Positions 44,345 to 56,869 are shown, counted from the first letter of the stretch. The stretch is 64,000 bases of DNA from Bombyx mori (GCF_030269925.1 NC_085110.1:744001-808000), one strand, 5' to 3'. The notes: generated by a model not told the origin, from the sequence alone. Translations and numbers: made by a program.

Positions 44345-44820
44345 GAAACTTTTTTGGCGAACTAATTTGTAAGTCTTGCTTATATTTATACAAATCTAAA
44401 ACTTTAGATTTCCGAGATTTAGAGAGAGGGAAAAAGAAAGATATGTTCCCGCCAAAAGTCTGTCAAATGTCAATCTCAAACCTCAGTGTTGACAGTCACA
44501 TTATGTTTAGATTTCTAAATTGTAAATGACTAATATTTTGCCAATTGAATTGACTAATTTAATTTCATGCTATTTGATTAATGTTCCAAATTCTTTTCAT
44601 TTCATTTAAATTCCTATTAACATTTTTCACAAAAAAATATAAATTATTAGGCTGTATGGTATGATACATTTGCCTTTCCAGTTGGAAAAATACAACAACT
44701 ACTACTACTGACATTTGACAAGTACTTAATTTCAATAGTAGTTTGATGTCACTTCCGTTGCATACCTGCGTGACGTTCTGTAAAAATTTTACCCCCATGC
44801 GCCTAAAGAAGTTTCACTTC
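44345..44820. mobile_element. MITE with GAAGTGAAACTT inverted ends
   Basis: The left end GAAGTGAAACTTTTTTGGCG and the right end in reverse (GAAGTGAAACTTCTTTAGGC) pair over about 20 bp. A second inner pair GTCAAATGTCA/TGACATTTGAC lies inside. No coding. Confidence 0.6.
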
Positions 44821-45389
44821 AAAAATACTGTCAGAAACATTTTACGACGTAAAATACTAACAGTCACACAGTTACATATGATTACAGCATCTTAATGACA
44901 ATAGTTTGTTCAGCTATTAATCACAAGATACAAACGTACGTTTTAGGCTTCCTCAAGTTTCGACTTCCATATCAATCACCCGTAAAAGTAGTATTCTGAT
45001 TTATTTTTCAATTGTTTCTTTCTTTTTAGTTTTACTTTTCGAGTTTCATTACCAATCCAGTTAGTTTTAAACCACGTATGATTTTTTAAAAAAACCTTCG
45101 AATATGTAACATGTTTGCACGGGTAGACTACCACCGCTATCCGGCTGCGATGAAGCTCGCCATCTTGTATGAAGGGGACTTTAATCTATTTTTTCAACTC
45201 TTATTTCGCCTACATCTTTTGGTGTCCGGACTCCAGTAACAGGATTATCATTTATAATTCTGATCTTTGTTTCTGTTTGACTTAGTCATGGACGTTACCC
45301 ACGATTTGGAAGGTAGTTTCGAAAGTAAAATGATCAATAAGAATTTCAGGGTCCGCTCCTTAACATGGACGTAGCATAAAAATATGTTC

Positions 45390-45427
45390 ATACTAAGAAG
45401 CTATCCTTTTGGATAGCTTCTTAGTAT
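45390..45427. repeat. Perfect 17 bp inverted repeat, 4-base loop
   Basis: ATACTAAGAAGCTATCC, TTTT, then its exact reverse complement. It would form a stable hairpin on either strand. Confidence 0.9.
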
Positions 45428-46291
45428 AGAATAGATTAGTATAGAATTTTTATTCTAATATTAAAAGTTGAGCAGTTTCACAGCTCAATGTCTCACACGG
45501 GAGGGGTCCTTCTTCACTGGACAATGATTTACTGTATTTTGATATTAGGTTAACAATTATTGACTCAATGTCAATGGGCGAAGGTTGCTTACAAACCACT
45601 TCTCTGCCCTTATAAGCAAATTAAATGTGATACCTCAAGGTCTCATTATCATGGGCAACAATCTTTCATTGGGTTTTGTGGACTGTTAGTTTCAGTCGTA
45701 GAGTCATCAGTCTAGCTGCTTGGTTAGTATAGTGGTATGTCCTTTGGTCTATTCTGATGGCATCCATGCATACTTTTATGTCTATAATTTATGTTTTAGT
45801 TGTAGTGTAAGTGGTTCTTCTCAATGAGTGCATTTGGTTTGTATCTCATTCGCTGTTCACAGGTGCTGTCATTTTCTTTTACTAAATCTTTTTTTCTAAC
45901 ACTGATTACTCGTAATGTCATTATTTGGTTGCAATTGTGTTGAATCTTAGTACAGCTGTTGTTCAAGCTTCAGAGTATGTTTCTGGCATAGTAACATTCA
46001 ATTTAAGGTAGGTAGGCGTAGTACGAATTGTTCCAAAGCTCTCAAATTAAAATGATATTACGGTTTTAAATTAAAAAATAATTTCTTTATCATACTAGAG
46101 TAACATTATAGATTAAATATTATAGTGTAGTATAGCTTAATTATAGTACAGCATGGAAATTTGCGTTCATTAATTTTTTTCTTTCATACATGAATCTCTT
46201 CCAAATATATATCCATTTTTCAGCTGATTAAGAAGTTCTATAGAGCTCAACAAATAATTTAACACGCCATTGCATCTTTTATATCTATAGC

Positions 46292-47390
46292 TTAGTTAGT
46301 AAACACTTCTATATTACCCATACTGTCTGTATGTATATTGACAACCAATTGTAATGCACCAGTACCGACACCTGTGCCAGCTATTATGCTCATTGGTAAT
46401 TCCAGGCCTGTGGTAATTCCCGAGACGAGAGTCTCGAATATTCTAGGAGTTGGCGCAGATGATGCACAGCATAACAGCAGCAGAGTCACGGTCATTATGA
46501 TGGTGTAGTTCATCCTGAAATTTGAAAAATTATGTGATTAAGGTATTCGACAGGTACCAATACAGTCTTGTTTCACTTTCACTTTATGTCGTCATCTCTT
46601 CTATTTACTGGTGGTAGGACCTCTTGTGAGTCCGCACGGGTAGGTACCACCGCCCCGCCTGTTTCTGCCGTGAAGCAGTAATGCGTTTCGGTTCGAAGGG
46701 TGGGGCATTGTAACTATACTGAGACCTTAGAACTTATATCTCAAGGTGGGTGGCGCATTTACGTTGTAGATGTTTATGGGCTCCAGTAACCACTTAACAC
46801 CAGGTGGGCTGTGAGCTCCTCCACCCATCTAAGCAATAAAAAAAAATCGTTAAACAAATCCAATTTAATTAATACTGTTTCGACCGGGAGGAGTGGCGAT
46901 TGCCCGTGAGGCGCATAACATCTGCCCACAGCAATGATACTGTATGACGACTACGCTCTGACAAGAGTGATACGACAAAGGAGTAAAGGATGTTTCGACC
47001 TAATTCTAAATTCTACAATAAAGTAATTTATATGTATAGAATTGTGATGTGTTCTTTCATTACTGTTTAAAAGAAAGACAAGATTACCATGTCTATTGAT
47101 TATTAGAGATTTTTATTCACCTCTACCAAGTATCTCCTAGTAATGCGCGATCCTTCAGTAACTTTCTTCAATGAATCGAGCAGCTTCCTCTAAGCAGTAA
47201 TTCCTCAAGGCTACGACATATATTTGTTTAAGTTATGCCCCTGTGGTATTACAAATGTCCATGGTCTGATTTTTATGAGATCTCATGCACTTTTTCCTGT
47301 TTATTTATAGATTTCAATACTTAACAAATCATACAATTTTTTTATCTACTCACATTTTTGATCAAACGTTTACTTATATTCCAATCAATA
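46292..47390 (-). CDS. Small secreted peptide (73 aa), two exons
   Basis: The coding sequence is 46292-46513 on the minus strand. It reads MNYTIIMTVTLLLLCCASSA (signal peptide, likely cleaved after SSA), then PTPRIFETLVSGITTGLELP and a Gly/Ile/Val-rich tail without cysteine in the mature part. A clear acceptor (TTTTTCAAATTTCAG) ends one base before the ATG, so there is an upstream 5' UTR exon; the best candidate is about 47354-47390, with donor GTGAGT and a TATAAATC box at 47411-47420 some 30 bp upstream. The intron holds a Bm1 copy. The mature peptide would be about 50 residues. I do not recognise the family; secretion is inferred from the signal peptide only. Confidence 0.65.
46606..46846 (+). 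mobile_element. Bm1 SINE, body only
   Basis: Starts ACTGGTGGTAGGACCTCTTG; lacks the CAGCC of GGGGCAGCCGTTG; A tail of nine. It lies in the intron of the secreted-peptide gene, antisense to it. Confidence 0.9.
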
Positions 47391-47410
47391 GTTAGTAAAG
47401 AGTTGCACCG

Positions 47411-47430
47411 CCGATTTATACCGATTTATA
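47411..47430 (-). promoter_or_regulatory. TATA box(es) of the secreted-peptide gene
   Basis: TATAAATCGG occurs twice in tandem on the minus strand (47411-47420, 47421-47430), about 30 bp before the proposed 5' UTR exon with its GTGAGT donor. Confidence 0.5.
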
Positions 47431-48957
47431 AACTCACATAGCCGATGCGATGTGAACACTCCGCTTATCACTGACGCTTCGGTTTTACTGAAGCGGAAAA
47501 TAAGATTTATCTCGGAGATGCTTATCTGAACTGATAAGAAAATTGTACACTAAACATTTTTAATATTTGTGATGTTGTTACTGTAATTTTTAACTTTAAT
47601 TAATCTAATTTACAAATATATAAATAAAAAGTTGACTAATATTTTTCTATGAAATACTAACTAAAATGCTTGTTTTATTTCTGAAAAAAATCCATATTTT
47701 ACGATGCCACACACGACCAGTCGCCATTTAAATTAATAATGCGATTTGGAGTTAAATCTAATCATATTTTTATATCTACGTGTACAACCCCTGTCACTAA
47801 TAAATGAAGATGAAGTCTTTTAAGGCTTTCACCCGGAGATACCCGCATACAACCCCTGCTACATCGAAAATGCCAATCGATTTATTTATTTTATTTCTTT
47901 ATTTAAGGATTACCAACAGGGTTTACAGTAAGACATAAAATAACATTGACATGTATAGAGCAATTGATAACTGCAACTCGAATTAGAGGCAATCACAGCA
48001 TGCATTACATTAATATATCAGCAGAGATTTAACAATAATAATAATTAAAAAAAACAAAAGAAAGACAACAAGGACAGTAATACCCGAGTACTCAGACCAA
48101 GGCTGAGGCTGAGGTTCAACAACAACTTTTTATAATTTAATTCCTGACCTTATACCTAGTGTTAATTGATTGCCAATGCCGATTAGCTACAATACTTTTA
48201 AAGTGGCCGTCAGCATAGTCATAATAAATTATAACACACCTCACAGCGTCGAATCTCGAACTTGTCGTTTGAGGTCACGAGCAATATCGCAGAATTATCG
48301 ACCACACTAAAAACATAAAAAACAGGTTAATCTTCTGGTCTAGGTAGAATTACTCAAGATGGGTCATATCAATGAATTGTGCTTAAAATTGTTTAGATAT
48401 CGCGCGATCTGTTGGGAAAGTAAATTGAAAACAGATAAGGATATTGCGGAATCGTGTTGTGGGTTATCGATTTTGGAATGATGTCTTGTGGCTTCGGTAC
48501 TGGCCAAAGATATTGGAAGGATTGGATGTGTTTCGATATCTCAGCACATTAAGTTGGTGATATGAGGAGTTTTAATGATATGCTCATTAACGTGTGAGAC
48601 TTTTTCTGCGTATTTCTTGTTTGTCTCCGAAATATTAACAATATTGTTTGATGTCGTTTTTTTTCTGTATTTGCGAGTTGTTTTTATTAATTTTACTTAT
48701 AAATCTCACGTTTATTTTTTTCATTTTATCAATTCGGACAGTTTACTTTACGGTTTTCGGGGCCACGGACAACTGAGATGTTATTCATCGACATTTTAAT
48801 ATTGTGATAATCACCGTCTAATTATTGTACTGGGTGTCGATGTATATTTTCGATTACATACTTCAGGGTGGACAGTCAAATACATTACATTTGCTGTTTT
48901 TTCGAATTATGAACTTTATTATCAATGAAAATAAAAATATTTTTCGCTTGTCCCCAG

Positions 48958-49181
48958 ATTATATGGAATCACTATGCAAGGACCACTTTCTTCAACGTCA
49001 ATACAGAAAGTTAGACGGAGGTGTCCTGTGGTCAAGGAACGAGAGGAATCTGGACTGCACCGTGACTTTCCAGACGCACAGCATCCTCCAGAGGTTCATG
49101 CTGCATTTCGATCTACTGCAATTGGATTGCAATGACCATCTCTACGTGTACGACGGGGCGCATGCCACCGCGCCGCCGAAG
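48958..49181 (+). CDS. CUB-domain protein, exon with first half of CUB
   Basis: An internal exon on the plus strand. The acceptor TTCGCTTGTCCCCAG ends at 48957 and the exon starts in phase 1 (2 bases complete the codon). It encodes YMESLCKDHFLQRQYRKLDG ... LDCTVTFQT ... LDCNDHLYVYDG ... APPK, ending at AAG|GTTCGA. It has the first three CUB cysteines and the D-HLYVYDG strand typical of calcium-type CUB domains. The fourth cysteine is in the exon at 59259. CUB domains occur in secreted or membrane proteins; the rest of the protein is outside the window and I cannot name it. Confidence 0.8.
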
Positions 49182-50009
49182 GTTCGATATTTTATTGAAT
49201 TAAAACTATTATACTTTTACAGTTTAATCTCATCGGTTTCTTATCTTTATTTTTACTTAGTCACAGGAGAACATTATAGTTTTGCACACTTATTACGAAA
49301 TGCTGCAACTGCTGAATCCAGTAATTTTTTTATTATTATTTAGTATAAATAGTATGGACCTCCCATGTCGTTCTTTGAACCCTGAGTGAAAACTTAGACG
49401 TGAAAAAGAAAAAAAAAAATATGTCTAATACAACACTATTATTACAACCTTGCCGTAACGATATCTGAAAAGGTCCTAAATCTAATGACATGTTTAATAC
49501 TCCCTAAATTCTGAGTTAATAATTTCTTAAAACCCAAAACAACTATTTAGCGAACGCGCAAGATCTTCATAATGTCTTAACACAAATCTTTCATAGTGAA
49601 AGAATGGCATGTCATAGCGTTTATATGAGTAGAGTACTTGGGTAATTTCATTCTGGAGGAAGACATTAAAAACGATTCCTAGAAAGACTATGTGAATGAC
49701 CGCAGCAGATACAGTTAGGAAGGGTAAGATCTGCTTCTGTAGTGGGTGGCGCGATACTCAAACACCAGAGAGATTTACAGTATATGTAAAAACATTTACC
49801 GCCAATTTTAATACCAAAAGCATAATAATATAATATTTAACCGACAAATTGCATTTTATAACCGTTATCATAACTAATTTTGGAATTGATCCAAGTTTTG
49901 TGGGGAAAATTACTTAACTACCGACTACCTCTGCCAAAAGCCGGGAATGGCTTAATTCCATTTTGAACTTTGGCCCGAGTGACTTATCGCTACATGAGTC
50001 CGTTTATCA

Positions 50010-50355
50010 CATATCGTCTTTTCGCATTAAAAGTGTGCAATTTCCAAAAATATTCGAAATTGAGTTAATATGCGGAACGATTTGATATCACCAGTATTTT
50101 TCTCATAAATACTGTCAAAAAAGCGTAATTTAGTTTTAGTTTTTTTTTAATTTACCTATGTTTTGACTACTATTACCAAATTAATACATAATTTTATATT
50201 ACTTTATAAGACAGATAATGTAACTGGTAAAAAATAAAATAAAAAATGTTGCAAAGATGATTAATATTAAAAATATCACATGTTAAACCTTTAAAATACT
50301 CTCCTGTAAAATTAGTAAGTTTTGAGATTATACAGTTTTAATGCGAGAAGACGAT
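50010..50355. mobile_element. MITE (TIR ATCGTCTTTTCGCATTAAAA), copy 2
   Basis: The left end CATATCGTCTTTTCGCATTA and right end TTTTAATGCGAGAAGACGAT are inverted repeats of about 23 bp, 340 bp apart. It is the compact form of the element at 25970-26605. Confidence 0.75.
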
Positions 50356-50527
50356 ATGTAACTTTTTAAATATTTTGTGCTCATAGTGCACCCGTCACCG
50401 GTCACCTGCCGTGACTGCTACTGACAAATCATGGTACGAATGTCCTCAGACATGACGTCTACGCTGTAATTGGAATGCCAATTATATATAAGTATAATGA
50501 CATACTTATTGAGACGCCTGATTAATT

Positions 50528-50578
50528 CGAAATAGATAGATCAATGTCTATATCTATCTATCTCTCTATCTATCGACG
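50528..50578 (+). repeat. (TATC)n microsatellite
   Basis: An interrupted GATA/TATC simple repeat; a short TTTC run follows at 50655-50672. Confidence 0.8.
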
Positions 50579-50844
50579 TCTATGATGGGAGATCGAGCTG
50601 GATCTCTATTAAATGTAATATGCCGCAATCCAATGTTTGCATATTTATTGCTTTTTCTTTCTTTCTTTCTTAGAGTAGGACTCTTTAGCGATCTCTCTCT
50701 CGTTGATACCATTATGCAATCTAATTCCGCTGCGACGTTTTTATGGATGGATACTATTGTTTTGGTGAATATTAGACTTTAACCTAAAGACTTTTTTTAA
50801 CTGTTCAGATTAGGGAACAGGCTAACGGCAGGTCTGGTGTTAAT

Positions 50845-51262
50845 TTTTTTTTTATTGATAGATGGTTGGACGAGCTCACAGCCCACCTGATCTTAAGTGG
50901 TTACTGGAGCCCATAGACATCTACGAAGTAAATGCGCCACCCACCTTGAGATATAAGTTCTAAGGTATCAAATATAGTTACAACGGCTGCCCCACCCTTC
51001 AAACCGAAACGCATTACTGCTTCAAGGCAGAAATAAGCAGGGCGGTGGTACCTACCCGCGCGGACTCACAAGAGGTCCTACCACCAGTAATTACGCAAAT
51101 TATAATTTTGCGGGTTTCATTTTTATTACACGATGTTAATTCCTTCACCGTGGAACTCAATCGTGAATATTTGTCGAGTACGTATTTCATTAGAAAAATT
51201 GGTACCCGCCTGAGATTCGAACACAGGTGCATCGCTTAACACAAATGCACCGGACGTCTAAG
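50845..51262 (-). mobile_element. Bm1 SINE, nearly full length
   Basis: The body, the middle region and the tRNA-like head in reverse (B box GATTCGAACAC near 51213) up to GGACGTCTAA; the first 20 or so bases of the head are missing. It lies in the CUB gene intron. Confidence 0.9.
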
Positions 51263-51332
51263 GTCGTCGTGGCCTAAGGAATAAGACGTCCGATGCATTC
51301 GCGTTGAGCGATGCACCGATGTTCACATTACG
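51263..51332 (+). mobile_element. Bm1 SINE head only, facing the previous copy
   Basis: GGTCGTCGTGGCCTAAGGAA through GATGCACCGATGTTCACATT: the tRNA-derived head alone, head-to-head with the minus-strand copy. Confidence 0.8.
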
Positions 51333-51779
51333 CTCTACCACTAGATTTATTTATTTCTTTTCTTTTTTATTACCATACAGTATTTAGAGATGAGGACCTT
51401 TTGTTTAAATTTCAATTACCTACTCAGAATTTTCGAGTAAACTTTAAAATCGTTCATCAAAAACAAAACTTAAAAGTGAACTCGAATTAATTCACACGAC
51501 ACTTCAGAGTCAGGTGTCGTGCTTATAATAAACAGCCGAACATATTTTAAATTCAAATTTATAAACTTTAAGTCTGGAACTTAACGGTTTCCATCTTAAC
51601 TTTAAATGTTTTTGAGTTGTTGTTGGATTCTGCGAGTTACGAGTTGTTGGATCGTTGTGAGTTTGTTGAATGTTATTACTGAAAGAACCATAAGTTTATT
51701 CGTGGTTTTTTAAATTCGGTTTTACGTGCATGTTTTTAGTTTGGAGTTTAGTTTTGTTTTTATCAGAGTATCAATTTCG

Positions 51780-52320
51780 GGTGTTTTCAACAGAGCCAAA
51801 TAGTATATTACGCCTGGACAAAAACCTCTTTAGAAAACAAAGGCTTGGTCTCGAGTGGAGTAATCCTCCTGTCTTTAAGCCGCGGTTCCTAAATACCAGC
51901 TATTTCCAGTAGACTCTAAACAGAAGAGGGCCATTCGAGTTGTCGACAGTCCTGTAGGTGTACTACAAAAGGAAGATCTTTCACCGAGCGGGTGATATTG
52001 TTCCATAGATCGACGGTCCGAATGTTGTCGTTCGGAACTTGTATATATGCAAGCTTATCTTGAAAATGTCATAAGCTAGATTAAGGCACCTGTCAAATAT
52101 CTTGTGTTGTATGATGGCTGCCCGCCACAGTCCCATCTCACTGATCTTTTGGAACGCGTCCACAGAAGAACATTGGTTCTCTCTGTATTCTGTACCGTAT
52201 CTTCCACGGAAAGTGTTCGGATGTTTGATATGGCATATACTTTTTGTCACCGCGCTGTAACCAAAGCAGAAGAGACCCGTACTACCCAGACTTACATGCT
52301 TTCATTTACGCTTGTTGGGA
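51780..52320 (+). pseudogene. LINE ORF2 remnant split by a solo LTR
   Basis: Left part: decayed ORF2 ending AGAGGGCCATTCGAGTTGTC (RAIRVVDS motif). Right part from 52130: LTDLLERVHRRTLVLSVF and CHRAV, the matching continuation of LINE ORF2 C-termini. The two are separated by the LTR at 51953-52129. Confidence 0.65.
51953..52129 (-). mobile_element. Solo LTR of the TRIM family
   Basis: On the minus strand it begins TGTGGCGGGCAGCCATC and ends ACACCTACA, flanked by GTCC on both sides (51949-51952, 52130-52133). It matches the TRIM LTRs at 29637 and 30210 along most of its length (177 bp). Confidence 0.85.
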
Positions 52321-52619
52321 AAGCTCACTTTTCAACCAAACACGACAGAATAAAATATACGAAATACTGTATTTATAAAGCATTGAACTATAAAGGATTC
52401 AAACGCGAATAAACGAATAAATATTGTTAACACAAAACAAAAGCATTCCGCAACCGAAAATAATGTTTGCGAAAAAGTTTTGCAGCGTTTGTAAATGAAT
52501 GTTCGGGTTGCGGTTTTAGCGGACCGCGCGCGCATACTTCGGACATTAATCGAATTAACCGACGCGAGCTCTATAGAGGTGAATTCGGACAACGAAAGCG
52601 ATATCTATTATATTAATAC

Positions 52620-53026
52620 GTGAAGCAAAAACTTTGTATCCATTTTTTACGAAAATTGCGCGGACGGAGAAATATGAAATTTTTCACACTTATAGAGAAT
52701 ATAGAGAAGGAGTGCACAATGCTAATTTTTTTTTTTTAAATAATGCATAAAAGATGCATTAAATCAATAAAGAAAACATTACACACACTACATACCGTGT
52801 ATTTGACGCACACACGCATGCATACTATTTATCGTCAAACTTTTGTTCTTGACGTCTGTTGTCAAATTCAGAATAGATTAAATATTGTTTGTCTTTGTTA
52901 ATATTTTTTATAGTGTAGTCTTGGCGAAATTTGTGATTATAGAAGTATAAAATATAATCATAATAGTGTACAAACTTACAATTCCAATTAATTATAGTCG
53001 AATTTCGACTACTGCGGGACCTCTAG
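52620..53026 (+). mobile_element. Non-autonomous Helitron, copy 2
   Basis: Ends with the hairpin TAGTCGAATTTCGACTA, then CTGCGGGACCTCTAG before T (53027). Copy 1 is at 11744-12150. The 5' limit is approximate. Confidence 0.65.
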
Positions 53027-53917
53027 TAATATTAATTATACGAAAAAAGTACTTATTTCAAACAGGAATATAAAAAAAAGCGATCTATGCGCATAAGCCA
53101 AAAGAAACTTATGCTATGTAATGAGTACCGAAGATTTTTTTTCAGATACGGACCTAACATAAGGTCATCCCATAGTCGAAGTTCGTATAGGGTGATACAA
53201 CTAAGCTGAGGTTCCAATCTTCTGGCTGCGAACATTATTTGAAGAGAAAAGACTAAAGACGTTTTCTTAAATGCTTTTCACGATGTACGAAAAAACGTCT
53301 TGCAGTAAAAATCTAACCGCGAAAGCTTGAAACTTTTCATATTCAGCAGAGAAGGAACATATTGTAAGCTCACAAGGGAAGGCACAACAATTCTGTCTAT
53401 TCCTGCCACGAAGCAGCCTTGGGCTTTTGTTTGAAGAGTCCAGCAATAGCGGTAACAACTTTACGCTAGCTAGATAAAAGAAAACACAAATTCTGAATCC
53501 GTCCCACCTCTACCCGCCCACTAGCTTTCGCATTCATTACAGTCCTGGCACCTGGTCAAAGTTCGAAACTATCCGGACGAGGGAACGCGAGCGACAATGG
53601 CCCGCCACTGTTCACGAAAGTTCTTCATCAACTCGCTTTGAAGTGGTCAGGCCCTTCCATAGTTCCAGCGCGGTCTGCTTACTCAAACAGCCTCCTTAAG
53701 TTCTTACGTTGAGTTATGTGGATTGTTTATATGAAGTTAATACTTGGTAAGTTAATAAAATCCAAGTTTACATCCCTTATTTAGCCAGACATAGATTTTC
53801 GAAAAACCGTGTTTCGTATTCACACCTCTGTTAAGCAAGTTATCAGTAGATTTTAACTATTTCAGCCATTATTTAGCACGTTTTTTTATTTTTTTTGTGG
53901 AAGTAACGACGAAGGGA

Positions 53918-54249
53918 AGATATTTTTTTATTGCCTAGATGAGTGGACGAGCTCACAGCCCACCTGGTGTTAAAGTGGTTACTGGAGCTCGTAGACATCT
54001 ATAACGTAAATGCGACACCCACGTTGGGATAAGTTCTAAGGTCTTAGTATAGTTACAACGGCTGCCCCACCCTTCAAACCGAAACGCATTACTGCTTCAC
54101 AGCAGAAATAAGCAGGTTGGTGGTACCTACCCGTGCGGACTCGCAAGAGGTCCTACCGCCAGTAATTACACAAATTATAATTCTGCGGTTTTTTTTTTAT
54201 ACACGATGTTATTCCTTCACCGTGGAAGTCAATCGTGAATATTTGTTAA
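53918..54249 (-). mobile_element. Bm1 SINE lacking its head
   Basis: The body and middle region in reverse, breaking off at GAATATTTGTTAAGTATTT where TRIM-family LTR sequence begins. Confidence 0.85.
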
Positions 54250-54251
54250 GT

Positions 54252-54417
54252 ATTTTCCACCGAGCGGGTGATATTGCTCGGTAGACCGACGGTCCGAATA
54301 TTGTTGTTCGGAACTTGTATATATGCAAGCTTATCTTGAAAATGTCGTTCGAACGAGAGAAAAATGAGATTCAGGAATCTGTCAAATATCTGGTGCTCTA
54401 TGAAGGTTACCGCCACA
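54252..54417 (-). mobile_element. TRIM-family LTR fragment
   Basis: CCACCGAGCGGGTGATATTG ... CAAATATCTGGTG...ACCGCCACA, the LTR in reverse without its 3' end, joined to the SINE on its left. Confidence 0.7.
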
Positions 54418-54419
54418 AG

Positions 54420-56080
54420 TTATTTTTTAGACACGGACATGTCCTATCTGTTGTTGAGTGGTTACCGTAGTCTATAGAGATCATATTGTAAGCGCCGCTA
54501 TTCCTCATTGTAGCCACTGAGCTTTCTAACGTCGGGTGGGCCGTAAATCGTCTTATGTACGCGAGCAAACACCTAGAATTGCCATTTTATTTAAAACAGC
54601 GCATTATACGATTCACATAAATTCCAATACCGCTCATGTCATTACGTATTCTCATTGCTTCAAAAGAATTTTTCATAAAGTCCCGACGACCTAAACGGTC
54701 GAATTTGCAGCTCGAATTTTCTCCTACTTGATATTCCCTCGCAGCATCCGAGCAATAAACTCTGTCCCACTTATCGCGATCGTGGCTTAGCAGTGTCAGA
54801 CACGCCTTGAAGGGGTCGTCTGTTCGAGACGGTTTTGAATAAAAAATCAACATACCAAATAGTGTTTCTTACGATTGCCTTGTTTAATTATGTGCTGTAG
54901 CGGTGTTGAGTGATGGACTATTAAAATTATACATACCTGCTTAGTTACTGGTATACTGTGAGCTTATACCGACCATATGCCTATTCATGCTTCAAAACAG
55001 TCATTCATTTCAATTTGAACTTACAGCGTCCGATTCAAAACAGATGAGATTTAGACTTCGTATAGGAGCAATTTATTTTATGATGATGTAGACCCTCTTA
55101 ACATCAGATAAGCTAAAAAAATTCAAGTGGCAAAGTCAGCTACTCTCTCACAGAATATTATATAACTTGGTTTATAACTTAGGCGTAGCTTTTACCCGTT
55201 TCCAGCTGAAACCAAAACATATTATGACATAAAATATTCTTAAAGTATACATTTAAGGATCTTCTTCTTAATATTCCTGTGCAGCATCCAAGCCGTAACT
55301 CGCTCTTGAATGACTCACTTAAGCCCCCATCTGGAGCGCTGTTAGTTTCGTTATAAGTCGATTCTTCATAATATACTCGCTGCTGACTCGTTGTTCGCAG
55401 ATTGGCTATTGTAATTTGAATTTCAGTGTTGATAACGTGAACATTTGAATTAAAAATGTGACCATTCGTAAGTTTTTATTGTTAATAAACATTGAGTATA
55501 TGACCGTATAACTCCTTTGTTTGCAAGTGACAACCAAAGACCGCAGACCCCACTTAGATAATAATATTATTAGATCGAGTCAGAGTTGCAGAAAAAAACC
55601 TCCTGTCATCTCTCGCCAGATTGAGCTCTGAAATTAACTGATTTAGGAATCAACCAAATTTGTAATTAAAAATAAACTTACCGACGAAATACTCCGAAAC
55701 ATTCAGGCAGTTTTCGAGGGATTCGATAACTTACCACTGATCAATAATGTTTTTCATATAATAGAACACAAAAATTCACTATCTAAGTTCCACTTCTCCA
55801 AGGCAATTTCCGCTTATGAAAACTAATTAAATTCATAACTTTGAGATCAGCTCTGCATAGTTTCCGTGGAAGGCTGCGAGTTCCACAGTAATCCGTAGGC
55901 TTAACTTCTAAGAAATTTTTAATATCAATCGTGGGGACCGTCTTTATTCTCCGGTGTGCATTGTGCGGTGTTTCTCAAACTTTTTTATTTTCTATTGAAT
56001 AAATGTAGTTATTGGCTAGATTTACTCATGGTCTCTTTGTGTTGATTGGTTATAAGAGGGAAGTTTTAATTGTATTTTAA
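54420..56080. other. CUB-gene intron, no supported feature
   Basis: No exon or intact repeat recognised; one or two very diverged Bm1-like words only. Confidence 0.4.
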
Positions 56081-56149
56081 GAATAGCCCACCTAGTCTTG
56101 AACACGGTATTCTTCACCTAAGGGAATACGTACCTATAGAGTACGTATT

Positions 56150-56385
56150 CACAGATCCTAGGGCATCATGTGGTGCCCGCATGGGTAGGTATCGTCACCC
56201 TGCCTCTTTCTGTCGAGAAGCAGTAATTAATGCATTCCGCTTTGAACGGTAAGCCAGCCGTACTGTACTTTACAATTTTGGCTTTTAGTCTCTAGATGGT
56301 AGCGCAATATTCACCTTGTAACGGCTACATCCTAGGGTAAAAAATTGTAATCAAATGGACCGTGAGCTCGTTCACGCACCACGTG
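56150..56385 (+). mobile_element. Old, strongly diverged Bm1-like SINE
   Basis: Recognisable words (GGTGCCCGCATGGGTAGGTA, GAGAAGCAGTAAT, GACCGTGAGCTCGTTCACGC) in Bm1 order, with many changes. Confidence 0.55.
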
Positions 56386-56869
56386 AAATTAGAAAAATAT
56401 TGAACATTTATAACAAAATATGATTTGTTGTTATCCTTTCTGATTTTTGTTGTTGTCGATTATAAATAAAAATATTTTAAGCTTCTTCTCAATGAAGTTT
56501 GACATCGTATAAATTAAAATAACCAACACACACTTTGAGAATCGTCGTCATGCAGTAATAGGGGCTGTAAATCCAGCGTTAATGCTTTTGAATCGCAAGC
56601 AACCCTGCCCGGGTCGGCACTCCAGGCACGTACTCGGATTACTGAGGGGGCTATTTCTAAATTGAGGTTGTTTATTACGTTTGTTTTTCCTGGTCTTCAT
56701 GTTCATGAACATACTTATGAGATTTCAGTGTTGTGTTTTGAAATCATCCAGAAAGTCGCGATTACCGGATAAACATCATAATGTGTATGGCGTGATTTAA
56801 GACAAGAAGATGAATTTAAGACGAGGTATATGACGTAGATGTCTCTATTTATTATATTGCTTATGTTTA

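Noticed and set aside
45718..45760. tRNA-like TTGGTTAGTATAGTGG
   Set aside because: It resembles a tRNA A box, but no B box, anticodon stem or acceptor stem follows.
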